From: an uncultured bacterium
GTDB lineage: Bacteria > Elusimicrobiota > Elusimicrobia > Elusimicrobiales > Elusimicrobiaceae
Direction of reading: 5' to 3'
Length of the DNA stretch: 64,000 nucleotides
Assembly (NCBI GenBank): GCA_949291365.1
Contig: CASEVJ010000007.1
Span: forward strand, 106,196-170,195
A program made the position numbers and the translations under genes. This document shows positions 7,520-15,261 of the stretch, one piece after another. Each line of letters starts with the position of its first letter. Positions within the stretch are counted from its first letter, which is position 1. The notes beneath the pieces are model-generated. The model ran no database searches, was not told the DNA's origin, and saw only the letters and a list, made by a program, of their open reading frames with translations.

Positions 7520-9883
7520 CTACATCATATTGGAAACATTGAAGTAGAAATGAGAGCGGTCTTCCCCGTCTTTATGGTTGAGCCCGTACCCCCAGTCTAT
7601 GCGTATAGGCAGAGACGGCGTCGTCAGACGCAAGCCCACGCCTACGCCCGCTTTAAACTGTTTTTCATCGGGGCCGAGCGAGAATTCCACATCGTCAAAA
7701 TGGTTCCACGAGTTGCCTAAATCAAAGAACAAAGCAAATTGTGCCATGGTGCGCCGCCCTTCACGCGCCAGCGGGAAGCGCAGCTCCGCATTCATTACAT
7801 AGTAGGTGGTGCCGCCGTATTCTGGGCCAACTTCTCCGGCGCGGTCATAGCCGCGCACCGTGTCGGCGCCGCCCAGGAAAAACTTTTCGTACGGGGGCAC
7901 TTCATCCGTGCGCCCGTAGGCGCGCACCGCGCCGATTTTATTGGACAGCACAAACACAATGGGGTAATTGCCGCCCACGTTCCAGACGGTATAGTTAAAG
8001 CTGGACGCGGCGTTTAAATACCACAAATCCAAATCCCCGCCAATCGGCCCGCCGGCTAAAGAAAGCCCCAGTGAGTTGCGCCAGCCGCTGGTCGGATCCC
8101 AAATATTGTCGCGGGTGTCTATGGCAAAGTCCGCCCCCAGGGTGGACATATAGGTATCCCCTTCCGGTATGCAGGCATAAGAGGGGACGTCTGGGCCGCA
8201 TTGGAAACGCTCTTCAATATCGTAAATATCAATATTTTCAAAGGCGTAGCTGAAGCTTAACTGGTAAATGTCGTCATTAAAGCGCGGGCCCACGCGCACC
8301 CGTCCGCCGATGCGTTTTTCGGTATAGGCCTGGTTGTCATCGGCAAAAGAGCGGTAGCGGCGGGTGTTGAACAAATCCACGCCCAAAGAGGTGGGCTTGT
8401 CGTAAAGCCAAGGGGTTGTCCAGCTGACGGTATAATCCAAAATTTCTTTACCAAACATCGTGCGCAAAGACAGACGCTGCGCCCGCCCAAAGAGGTTCAT
8501 GTGGTTAATGGACACCTCGCCGTATAACCCGTCCAGGGAGCTCATGGCTAACCCGGCGGTAAACATGCCTGGACGCCCTTCTACAATGTTAAAGCCCAAA
8601 TCCACTTTTTGCGGGTCGGCGGTGGGCTGGATATCTACTTGTACATCGTTGATAAAGCCCAGGTTTAAGATTTTGGACTGGCTTCGCTGTATTTTTTGGG
8701 AGTCATACAAATCCCCGGGTTTAATGGACAGCTCCCGCGTGAACACATATTTTTTTGTTTTTTCGTATCCGGTTACATCCACATGGTCTATATAGAAAAT
8801 ATGCCCTTCGGAAATATCGTAATTGACGTTGAGGCGGCCGTTTTCTATAGTGGTTTGCGGGTCTACGCGCACCTGCAGGTATCCTTTGTTGGCATATTGC
8901 TGCTGAATGGCTACGACGGTATCGTCAAAATCCTTTTGGTTATAGAGCTTGCCTTCGCGCAGATAGACGTATTTATCCAGCTCCTCGGTGGTAAAGACAT
9001 TGTTGCCCTCAAAAGAGACAGTTCCAAAATCCACTTTTGGGCTGTTGGTAGCGTCGTAAGTAAGGGATACCTCGGTCTTGTCTTCGTTAAAATCAATTTG
9101 CGGCTGGCTCAAATTAAACTCGGCAAACCCTTCGTTACGGGCATATAAAATCATTTTTACCCAGTCGCGCTGTAAGTTCTGGGGTTTAAATACCTTGTCG
9201 GGGCGGTTGGATGCCTTTTTGCGGATTTTTTCCAGCGGCAGCTGGGTATCCTGCGGCAGGCCGTTTAAATTCAGCGCGGCCACGCGCACGCGCGGGCCTT
9301 CGTCCATAATCAGCTTAACGGTGACGGTGTTGGTCTTTTCGTCCGGGATTACTTCGTAGCTGACTTGTGCGCTGATATACCCTTTTTCGGCATATTTGGC
9401 TTTGATACGCTCCAAATCGCTTTCCAGTTTTCCTTCGTTAAAAGGGTCTTTGACTTTAAGCGTCATAGCAGAGGTAATGGCGCTTTTGCCCAGTTTGTTG
9501 CGGCCTTCGTAAATAATACGGTCAAAAATTGGTTTTTCTTCTACGATATAAGTAATGCGGTGGCAGGGATAGGGCTGGCCGGCTTCGTCATTTCGGGTGC
9601 CGCTCATGCGGGATACGTCCACCTGTACACTGTCAAAATTGCCTAGGGCGGACACGTCCATAAAGTCTTCATTGACGCTGTAGCGTTCGTAGAGTTTGCC
9701 TTTTTGGGCATGGGCGGCTTTGGTTACGGTGCGCTTGCTGATGTTTTTCAGCCCGTCCACCGCTACCTCGCAGACCATCCACGGCCCGTTAGGGTCAATA
9801 TCATCGGCTGCGTCTTGGGCGCAGAGGGCACAAGGCAACAAAAGCGCAGCGGCTACAACGGCCCATTTAGTAGAGAATGAAAT
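7520..9883 (-). CDS. bamA: Outer-membrane protein assembly factor BamA, apparent AUU start
   Basis: About 787 residues: signal peptide (TKWAVVAAALLLPCALCAQ), five POTRA domains, and a C-terminal 16-strand barrel with the conserved loop-6 motif VRGYDRAGEVGP. It folds and inserts outer-membrane proteins. There is no ATG, GTG or TTG in frame between the rpmB terminator and the signal peptide. The only sensible start is ATT at 9883-9881, six bases after the perfect site GGAGAGG (9896-9890). A longer frame from 10024 would run through rpmB and its terminator and is rejected. The protein ends ...FNVSNMM instead of the usual terminal Phe or Trp. Identity is certain; the start codon is an inference. 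Confidence 0.93.
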   Translation of the reverse strand: MSFSTKWAVVAAALLLPCALCAQDAADDIDPNGPWMVCEVAVDGLKNISKRTVTKAAHAQKGKLYERYSVNEDFMDVSALGNFDSVQVDVSRMSGTRNDEAGQPYPCHRITYIVEEKPIFDRIIYEGRNKLGKSAITSAMTLKVKDPFNEGKLESDLERIKAKYAEKGYISAQVSYEVIPDEKTNTVTVKLIMDEGPRVRVAALNLNGLPQDTQLPLEKIRKKASNRPDKVFKPQNLQRDWVKMILYARNEGFAEFNLSQPQIDFNEDKTEVSLTYDATNSPKVDFGTVSFEGNNVFTTEELDKYVYLREGKLYNQKDFDDTVVAIQQQYANKGYLQVRVDPQTTIENGRLNVNYDISEGHIFYIDHVDVTGYEKTKKYVFTRELSIKPGDLYDSQKIQRSQSKILNLGFINDVQVDIQPTADPQKVDLGFNIVEGRPGMFTAGLAMSSLDGLYGEVSINHMNLFGRAQRLSLRTMFGKEILDYTVSWTTPWLYDKPTSLGVDLFNTRRYRSFADDNQAYTEKRIGGRVRVGPRFNDDIYQLSFSYAFENIDIYDIEERFQCGPDVPSYACIPEGDTYMSTLGADFAIDTRDNIWDPTSGWRNSLGLSLAGGPIGGDLDLWYLNAASSFNYTVWNVGGNYPIVFVLSNKIGAVRAYGRTDEVPPYEKFFLGGADTVRGYDRAGEVGPEYGGTTYYVMNAELRFPLAREGRRTMAQFALFFDLGNSWNHFDDVEFSLGPDEKQFKAGVGVGLRLTTPSLPIRIDWGYGLNHKDGEDRSHFYFNVSNMM

Positions 9884-9889
9884 AACCCA

Positions 9890-9896
9890 CCTCTCC
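9890..9896 (-). promoter_or_regulatory. Ribosome binding site that places the bamA start at AUU
   Basis: GGAGAGG on the minus strand, six bases before ATT at 9883. The spacing is ideal, and no standard start codon lies in frame nearby. Confidence 0.6.
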
Positions 9897-9910
9897 GTCT
9901 TTCCAAATAA

Positions 9911-9942
9911 AAAGCCCGCGCGGCGGCTGCGGCGCGGGCTGA
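9911..9942 (-). terminator. Intrinsic terminator after rpmB
   Basis: GCCCGCGC (9914-9921) pairs with GCGCGGGC (9932-9939); on the minus strand the stem is followed by TTTTTATTT. It ends only about 28 bases before the apparent bamA start, so bamA expression depends on read-through or on a promoter I cannot identify in the short gap. Confidence 0.88.
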
Positions 9943-9975
9943 CGTTACAAAACAAAAAACAGCGCAAAACCGGAC

Positions 9976-10170
9976 TTATTTGGCCGGTCTTTTGGCCAGT
10001 CCGCTTTTGATGCAGTTGGTGCACACATAGGCCGTCTGCGTTTTGCCTTCCAAGACCACTTTCTGCTTTTGCAGGTTAGGGCTGAAGGTGCGTTTTGTTC
10101 TGAGGTTGGAGTGGCTGTAAGAACCGCCAGACACGGGGCCTTTGCCACAAATTGCACATTTATACGCCAT
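9976..10170 (-). CDS. rpmB: Ribosomal protein bL28
   Basis: 64 residues, basic. It begins MAYKCAICGKGPVSGG and contains SHSNLRTKRTFSPNLQ, the hallmark of L28, a large-subunit ribosomal protein. Two Cys pairs (CAIC near residue 5 and CTNC near residue 49) make this the zinc-binding version. A good AAGGAAGGA site precedes the ATG. It has its own terminator downstream and is probably transcribed alone from the AT-rich 10171-10237 gap. Confidence 0.97.
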   Translation of the reverse strand: MAYKCAICGKGPVSGGSYSHSNLRTKRTFSPNLQKQKVVLEGKTQTAYVCTNCIKSGLAKRPAK

Positions 10171-10237
10171 AAAGTCCTTCCTTATAATAAATTAAATTGG
10201 GTTCTTATATTCTAGTAAATATTGGCGCTTTTGTCTA

Positions 10238-11179
10238 TCAGCGTGCTTCTTCTTTTTGGGGGAATACCTTGCTGGCCAAAATAGAAAGCGCTAAAATGCC
10301 CACAATGACGCCCAAAGAGAGCGGCACCGGAATTTTAATGTAATGGGATACAATCATTTTTACACCCACGAAAAACAAAATGACGGAAATGCCGTATTTA
10401 AGATAGGGAAAGCGCCCCGCTATGCCCGAAAGCAGAAAGTACAGCGAGCGCAGCCCGATAATGGCAAAAATATTGGACGAGTAGACCAAAAATGTGTCGC
10501 GCGTAATGCCCAGCACCGCCGGAATGGAATCCACCGCAAAAATGACGTCGGACATTTCAATAACCAGCAAAGCCGCAAACAGCGGGGTGGCAAACCATTT
10601 GGCATTCTCTTTGACAAAGAAATTATCGCCATGGTAGTCGGTTTTGATAGGCATGATTTTTTTAAATACGCGTAGGATAAACGAATTGCCGGGATCCATT
10701 TGTTCGTCTTCTTTTTGCAGCAGCATTTTGGCGGCGGTAAAGATCAGCAGAGCGCCAAAAACGTAAATCATCCACGCAAAGGCGGAAATGAGCTGCACGC
10801 CTACAAAAATGAAGATAAAACGCATGACCACCGCGCCCAAAATACCCCACAGCAGCACTTTGGGCTGTAAATCATGCGGTACGGCAAAATAGCCGAAAAT
10901 CATGATAAACACAAACATATTGTCTATAGAGAGCGAATATTCCAATATGTAGCCCGTGTAAAACTCCAGCGCGTGGCGCGGCCCTTCAAAAAGCCATATC
11001 GCCCCGCCAAAAAGCGCCGCCAAAGACACCCACGCCGTTACCATGACGGCGGCCTCTTTAATAGACACATGTCCTTTGTGTTTGTTAAGCACCGCTAAAT
11101 CAATAAACAGTGCCGCCAATACAACTACCCAAAAAGCAACCCACATCGCTACCGATACGGTGGTGGTGACTGGTTCCAT
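10238..11179 (-). CDS. TerC/Alx-family integral membrane protein
   Basis: 313 residues, eight or nine predicted membrane segments. The family signatures EYSLSIDNMFVFIMIF and VIEMSDVIFAVDSIPAVLG are intact, including the membrane-embedded Asp residues thought to bind metal. Relatives (Alx, TerC, MeeF/MeeY) are linked to manganese export and to metallation of exported proteins. A cytoplasmic loop between the two halves holds KTDYHGDNFFVKENAKWFATP, typical of Alx-type proteins. A TTGGAG site lies before the start. Only 38 bases separate it from the tRNA upstream, leaving no room for the yybP-ykoY manganese riboswitch often found before such genes. Confidence 0.92.
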   Translation of the reverse strand: MEPVTTTVSVAMWVAFWVVVLAALFIDLAVLNKHKGHVSIKEAAVMVTAWVSLAALFGGAIWLFEGPRHALEFYTGYILEYSLSIDNMFVFIMIFGYFAVPHDLQPKVLLWGILGAVVMRFIFIFVGVQLISAFAWMIYVFGALLIFTAAKMLLQKEDEQMDPGNSFILRVFKKIMPIKTDYHGDNFFVKENAKWFATPLFAALLVIEMSDVIFAVDSIPAVLGITRDTFLVYSSNIFAIIGLRSLYFLLSGIAGRFPYLKYGISVILFFVGVKMIVSHYIKIPVPLSLGVIVGILALSILASKVFPQKEEAR

Positions 11180-11217
11180 AATTTCTCCAAGATGAAATGA
11201 AAATAAAAACGAAGAAA

Positions 11218-11289
11218 GCCGAGAATGGGACTTGAACCCACAACCTTTCGCTTACAAGGCGAGTGCTCTACCAGTTGAGCTATCTCGGC
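11218..11289 (-). tRNA. tRNA-Thr (anticodon UGU)
   Basis: A full cloverleaf of 72 bases: acceptor GCCGAGA/TCTCGGC (perfect), D stem GCTC/GAGC, anticodon loop CTTGTAA giving anticodon TGT, and T loop TTCAAGT on a GTGGG/CCCAT stem. The anticodon stem has one C27-A43 mismatch. The 3' CCA is not encoded and the discriminator base is T, so CCA must be added by a nucleotidyltransferase. Confidence 0.95.
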
Positions 11290-11354
11290 ACAATGTTATA
11301 CTTTTATCTTATCAAATTTGCGGTCTTTTCCACAAACCGGCCCGAAGATAATTA

Positions 11355-11363
11355 TGTTACAAT
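11355..11363 (+). promoter_or_regulatory. Extended -10 promoter for the exported TldD pair
   Basis: TG-T-TACAAT, 28 bases before the ATG at 11392, followed by the strong AGGAGGAAGGA ribosome site. Confidence 0.5.
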
Positions 11364-11391
11364 AAAGCTATATTGGGCAGGAGGAAGGAAT

Positions 11392-13086
11392 ATGAAAAAA
11401 GGGTTTGGGCTGCTGCTGTGCTTGCTGGCGGCCGGGGGCTGGGCGGCGCCGTGCGATATGGCCCAGCAAACGCCGCTTCGGCTAATGGAGCAGGAACTAA
11501 AACGCAGTTTTAAAATTTTAAAGAAGCAAAAACCACCTATCTATTATCTCTCATACACCTATACGGAAGGGGAAGAATACTCCTTGGCGGTGGCGTATGA
11601 CGGGGTGGCAGTTTCTCAGCAGAATACCACCTCTTTGGCAGAGGTGTTGGCCCGCGCTGGCAGCCCGAAGCTGGATAATACCCATGCCCTGCGTGCCGAG
11701 CGGGAAAACTGGACTATTCCCATGCAGCAAACCGCCGTGCCCGACCCGTCGGACAGCAAGGGGTTTCTCTCCTCCTGGTGGGCGCTGACCCAGCGCGCCG
11801 CCGAAACGGCCCAGCAGGATTTGAGCCGGGTGGAATCCAATGTACGCTCCATGGCGCATACGCGCGATCAATCGGACGATTTTGTCTTCCCTCCTAAAGC
11901 AGATTATTGCCATACGCAGCAGTTACAGCCGGTGGATTTGAAACCTTTTGAAGAGCGTTTGCTGGCGGCCTCCCGGCTGACATTGGGCAAAGAATATGTG
12001 TTGGGCTCTTCTTTCAGCATCACCGTTAGCCAGGGCCACCGCTATTTTGTGGACAGCCGCGGTACGCGGTTAAAAACGCCGTACGCTTTTTGGCGTTTGG
12101 CCTATCAGGTGGCGGGGCGCGGGCAGGACGGGCTGGAAATCAGCCGCGATGGTATTTACGATGTATCCTCTGCAGAGCAGTTCCCTTCGCAGGAGCGGCT
12201 GTTGGCCGATGTGCAGAAATCGCTGGAAGAATTGAAAGAGCTTTCCCAAGCGCCGGAAGGCACCCCTTACAATGCCCCCACCATTTTAAAAGGCCGCGCG
12301 GCGGCCGTGTTTGTGCATGAAGTGATGGGGCACCGGCTGGAAGGATACCGTTTGAAAAGTGCCGATGACGGGCAAACCTTGTCTGGCAAAGTGGGCCAGC
12401 AGGTGATTTCCCCGTTAATCACCATCACCGCCGACCCGACCCAAACCGAATTTAAAGGAGAGCCCCTGCGCGGTCATTATGAATACGATGACGAAGGAGT
12501 AAAGGCCCGCCCCGTTACGCTGATTGAAAACGGCGTACTGAAAAATTTCTTAATGCAAAGCAGCCCTATAGAAGGGTTCCCGCTTTCCAACGGGCATGGC
12601 CGCAAGCAAATCGGCCGCCGGCCCGAGGCGCGCATGAGCGTCATACGCGCCACCGCTTCTAAAACGGTGCCCTATGAAGAGCTGGAGAAAATGCTGATAG
12701 CGGAAATCAACAAACAGGGCAAACTTTATGGGTTTATTGTGGAAGATTTGGGCGGCGGCTTTACGCTGACTTCCACCGGCCTGCCCCAAAGTTTTAAGCT
12801 GGAAGCCAAACGGGTGTTTAAAGTATATCCGGACGGGCGCAAAGAGGTGGTGCGCGGGCTGGACGTAGTAGGCACGCCGCTGGTAAGTTTTAACAAAATT
12901 ATAGCGGCCGGGGATGATGACACCCTTTTTAACGGCAGCTGCGGGGCGTCCTCTGGCTGGGTGCCGCAAAGCAATATTGCACCGAGTTTGTTGTTTGAAA
13001 ATTTGGAAATGGAAAAAACCCGCAAAAACGACTTTAAGCCGCCCGTGCTGCCCGCACCGGACGTGCAAGGGGGAAAGAAGAAATGA
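11392..13086 (+). CDS. Exported TldD-family metallopeptidase
   Basis: 564 residues with a signal peptide (KKGFGLLLCLLAAGGWAAP). The TldD metallopeptidase core shows HEVMGH at 309-314 (the HExxxH zinc motif), followed by FKGEPLRGHYEYDDEGVKA, NGVLKNFLMQSSPIEG and a Cys in NGSCGASSGWVPQ, where TldD proteins have their third zinc ligand. E. coli TldD with TldE is a cytoplasmic protease acting on small unfolded peptides such as microcin precursors; this copy is predicted to be periplasmic. The start at 11392 has AGGAGGAAGGA upstream. Its stop overlaps the next gene by ATGA, and the two very likely form a heterodimer. Confidence 0.9.
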   Translation: MKKGFGLLLCLLAAGGWAAPCDMAQQTPLRLMEQELKRSFKILKKQKPPIYYLSYTYTEGEEYSLAVAYDGVAVSQQNTTSLAEVLARAGSPKLDNTHALRAERENWTIPMQQTAVPDPSDSKGFLSSWWALTQRAAETAQQDLSRVESNVRSMAHTRDQSDDFVFPPKADYCHTQQLQPVDLKPFEERLLAASRLTLGKEYVLGSSFSITVSQGHRYFVDSRGTRLKTPYAFWRLAYQVAGRGQDGLEISRDGIYDVSSAEQFPSQERLLADVQKSLEELKELSQAPEGTPYNAPTILKGRAAAVFVHEVMGHRLEGYRLKSADDGQTLSGKVGQQVISPLITITADPTQTEFKGEPLRGHYEYDDEGVKARPVTLIENGVLKNFLMQSSPIEGFPLSNGHGRKQIGRRPEARMSVIRATASKTVPYEELEKMLIAEINKQGKLYGFIVEDLGGGFTLTSTGLPQSFKLEAKRVFKVYPDGRKEVVRGLDVVGTPLVSFNKIIAAGDDDTLFNGSCGASSGWVPQSNIAPSLLFENLEMEKTRKNDFKPPVLPAPDVQGGKKK

Positions 13087-14729
13087 ACAGATATCTCTTG
13101 CCGCTTTGTATATTGCTTGCCGGTCCGTTGACGGCGGCCCCGCTGCCGGAAAACGTCTATTTCCGTGCCATGCAGGATGAAATGCACCGTACTCAAAAGG
13201 AATTGCGCGTGCCGGGCAACCCCAAGCCGTTTTTTACGGGATATAAGGTAATTGCCACCACGTCACAGGGGTTTGCAGCGCGGTTTGGGGTGCCGGTCGT
13301 GCAAAGCCCTACCCCGCGTACCAATGTGGCGTTGCAGGCCTATGTCTATGCCGGCACAGCCAAAAAGAACAGCTCCGGTTTTGAAAACGATGCCTATTAT
13401 TACCAGCCGGATGTATCGTCTATGGTGCCTGTTAGTTATGAAGGGCTGCGGCGCGTTTTGTGGCGCTTGACGGACGCGGCCTATGTGGCGGCGGCTAATT
13501 CGTATGAAAAGAAAGAGGCCTATAAACGCCGTAAAAATATTACGGATACTACTCCGGATTTTACCTCTGCCCCCAAAAGCGAATATGTGCAGCAGATACC
13601 GCCTTTCCCGCAGCTGGACGGGGCCTATTATCAGCAATTGGTAAATAGCTTGTCTGCCATGGGCAAACAGTTGCCGTTTTTGGAAGCGTTCAGCACGTCG
13701 GTTCTGTTTTCCCAGCGGGACTTGTATTTTCTGGACAGCGAAGGAGATTTCTATCAATACAGTGTGCTTTCTGCCCAGTTGGTGTTAACCGGCTCTTTGC
13801 GCAACCGGGACGGTTATAAAGAAAGTGCGGTAGAGAATATTGCACTGGCTTGGGATCAGCCGGCTGACCTGGACGATTTACAGCAAAAAACACAAACATT
13901 TTTAGACCAGTTGCAAAATATGTATCAGGCCCGTAAGGCCGAGCCCTATTTGGGGCCGGTGTTGCTGGAGCCCAAAGCGGCAGGCGGGTTTGTGCACCAA
14001 TTGTTTATCCGCAATGCCAACAATCCCAAACCGTTGCTCTCTGCCCAGCGGGAAACGGATTCCACGGTAGGCCAGTTCAAAGATAAACTGGGCATGCGCG
14101 TTATCAGCCACTTGCTGGATGTATACGACCGCCCGCAAATGAGCCACTACCAAGGCGAGCCGCTGCGCGGCTTTACACCGGTAGATGACGAGGGCGTTAC
14201 CGCCGAAGAGTTGCCCCTGGTGCAGAGCGGAAAGCTGACGGCTTTGCCTGCGGCGCGCAGCCCCATAGAGGGGCAAAAGAGAAGCAATGGCCATGCCCGC
14301 ATGAGCGATTGGGTTTATCCGCGCGCGATATTGAGCAATGTGTTTGTGGAGCCCAAACAGCCCCTGCCGCAGGAAGCATTGGAAGAGCGGTTTTTAGACC
14401 GCTGCCGGGAGCTGGAGCTGGAATATTGTTATATCTTTCCCCGGTTTCCTGCTATTAACGGGGGAAAAGGCGAGCTGAATTTTGCCTGGCGTGTGTATAC
14501 TGCCGACGGACATAAAGAGCCCGTGTACGGCCTGCGGCTGGAAAATATAACCACCCGCAGCTTGCGCGACGTGCTGGCCGCGGGGCAAGAGAGCCGGGTT
14601 TCCCATTTTACGGATTCGCTTTCCCGCCTGCCGCTTTCCGTGGTAACGCCGGCCCTGCTGGTAGATGAAATAGAAATCCTGCCCACCCAGCGTAAACCGG
14701 AGCGAAAACCGTTTGTGTCTCTTCCTTAA
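13083..14729 (+). CDS. Exported TldE/PmbA-like partner without zinc motif
   Basis: 548 residues with a signal peptide (LLPLCILLAGPLTAAP). It shares the TldD/PmbA architecture with its neighbour: HYQGEPLRGFTPVDDEG, LTALPAARSPIEG and KRSNGHARMS match segments of the upstream protein. The HExxxH position reads AAGGFVHQLF, so no zinc site is present. This is the situation in E. coli TldE, which is the inactive half of the TldD/TldE heterodimer. It overlaps the upstream gene by four bases and is followed at once by a terminator, making a two-gene operon. Substrate unknown. Confidence 0.85.
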   Translation: MNRYLLPLCILLAGPLTAAPLPENVYFRAMQDEMHRTQKELRVPGNPKPFFTGYKVIATTSQGFAARFGVPVVQSPTPRTNVALQAYVYAGTAKKNSSGFENDAYYYQPDVSSMVPVSYEGLRRVLWRLTDAAYVAAANSYEKKEAYKRRKNITDTTPDFTSAPKSEYVQQIPPFPQLDGAYYQQLVNSLSAMGKQLPFLEAFSTSVLFSQRDLYFLDSEGDFYQYSVLSAQLVLTGSLRNRDGYKESAVENIALAWDQPADLDDLQQKTQTFLDQLQNMYQARKAEPYLGPVLLEPKAAGGFVHQLFIRNANNPKPLLSAQRETDSTVGQFKDKLGMRVISHLLDVYDRPQMSHYQGEPLRGFTPVDDEGVTAEELPLVQSGKLTALPAARSPIEGQKRSNGHARMSDWVYPRAILSNVFVEPKQPLPQEALEERFLDRCRELELEYCYIFPRFPAINGGKGELNFAWRVYTADGHKEPVYGLRLENITTRSLRDVLAAGQESRVSHFTDSLSRLPLSVVTPALLVDEIEILPTQRKPERKPFVSLP

Positions 14730-14759
14730 AATTCCCGGGAGAAATCCCGGGAATTTTTA
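14729..14759 (+). terminator. Intrinsic terminator of the exported TldD pair
   Basis: A 12-base stem AAATTCCCGGGA / TCCCGGGAATTT around a GAAA tetraloop, then TTTTT. The stem begins at the last base of the stop codon. Confidence 0.93.
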
Positions 14760-15171
14760 TCCATAACCCCTTGGCTATATATTTCTGACATGAGTGTTGG
14801 GCCCAAAGTAGGCCACGAATATTTTATTTTGCCTCCTTTGCCATACATGGTGGGCATGAGCGTTGGGCCGGAGAGGGAAGCTGTTCCCAAAAGACGAGGC
14901 TGGCTGGCAAATAGTTTAGTGGCAGGCGAAGTTAAATAAAACGGGAATTTGAAAGAGAAAAATCCTAAAAACTATTAAATTTTCTATATTTTTATGAGTA
15001 TAGAGTATCAGCAGATACATGGCAGAGCGGTAAATGGGCATGGAAACAGCCCGGTTATACAGGGGCCAATCCGTGCAACTGAAGCGTAAACATACAGGGT
15101 ACTTGCATGCCAGAAAGCCAATAGGCGGCATTATTCAGTGGCCCGGCCCAAACGCGGGTGAAAGAGATACA
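14760..15171. other. Intergenic region with an imperfect direct repeat
   Basis: No convincing gene. It holds a 17-base imperfect direct repeat, GACATGAGTGTTGGGCC (14787-14803) and GGCATGAGCGTTGGGCC (14853-14869), and an AT-rich stretch at 14930-15010 that could contain promoters. A 92-codon frame at 15034-15312 runs through the terminator of the opposite operon and into its last gene, and is not believed. Confidence 0.4.
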
Positions 15172-15200
15172 CAAAAAGAAACCCCCTGCTGGGCAGGGGG
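15172..15200 (-). terminator. Terminator of the TolC/patatin envelope operon
   Basis: CCCCCTGC (15182-15189) pairs with GCAGGGGG (15193-15200); on the minus strand it is followed by TTTCTTTTTGTG. It lies 62 bases beyond the stop of the TPR gene. Confidence 0.85.
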
Positions 15201-15261
15201 GATAAAAGGGGATATGGCTTTGCGGAACGGGCTAAACTTGGCCGTCCAAACGCTCCATCTG

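Noticed and set aside
9884..10024. N-terminal extension of bamA from an in-frame start at 10024
   Set aside because: It would run through the end of rpmB and its terminator stem and add 47 residues before the signal peptide.
11180..11217. yybP-ykoY manganese riboswitch before terC
   Set aside because: Only 38 bases lie between the gene and the tRNA; the riboswitch needs about 100 and its motifs are not seen.
11218..11289. tRNA-Thr as an integration site
   Set aside because: No integrase, no duplicated tRNA end and no foreign-looking genes on either side.
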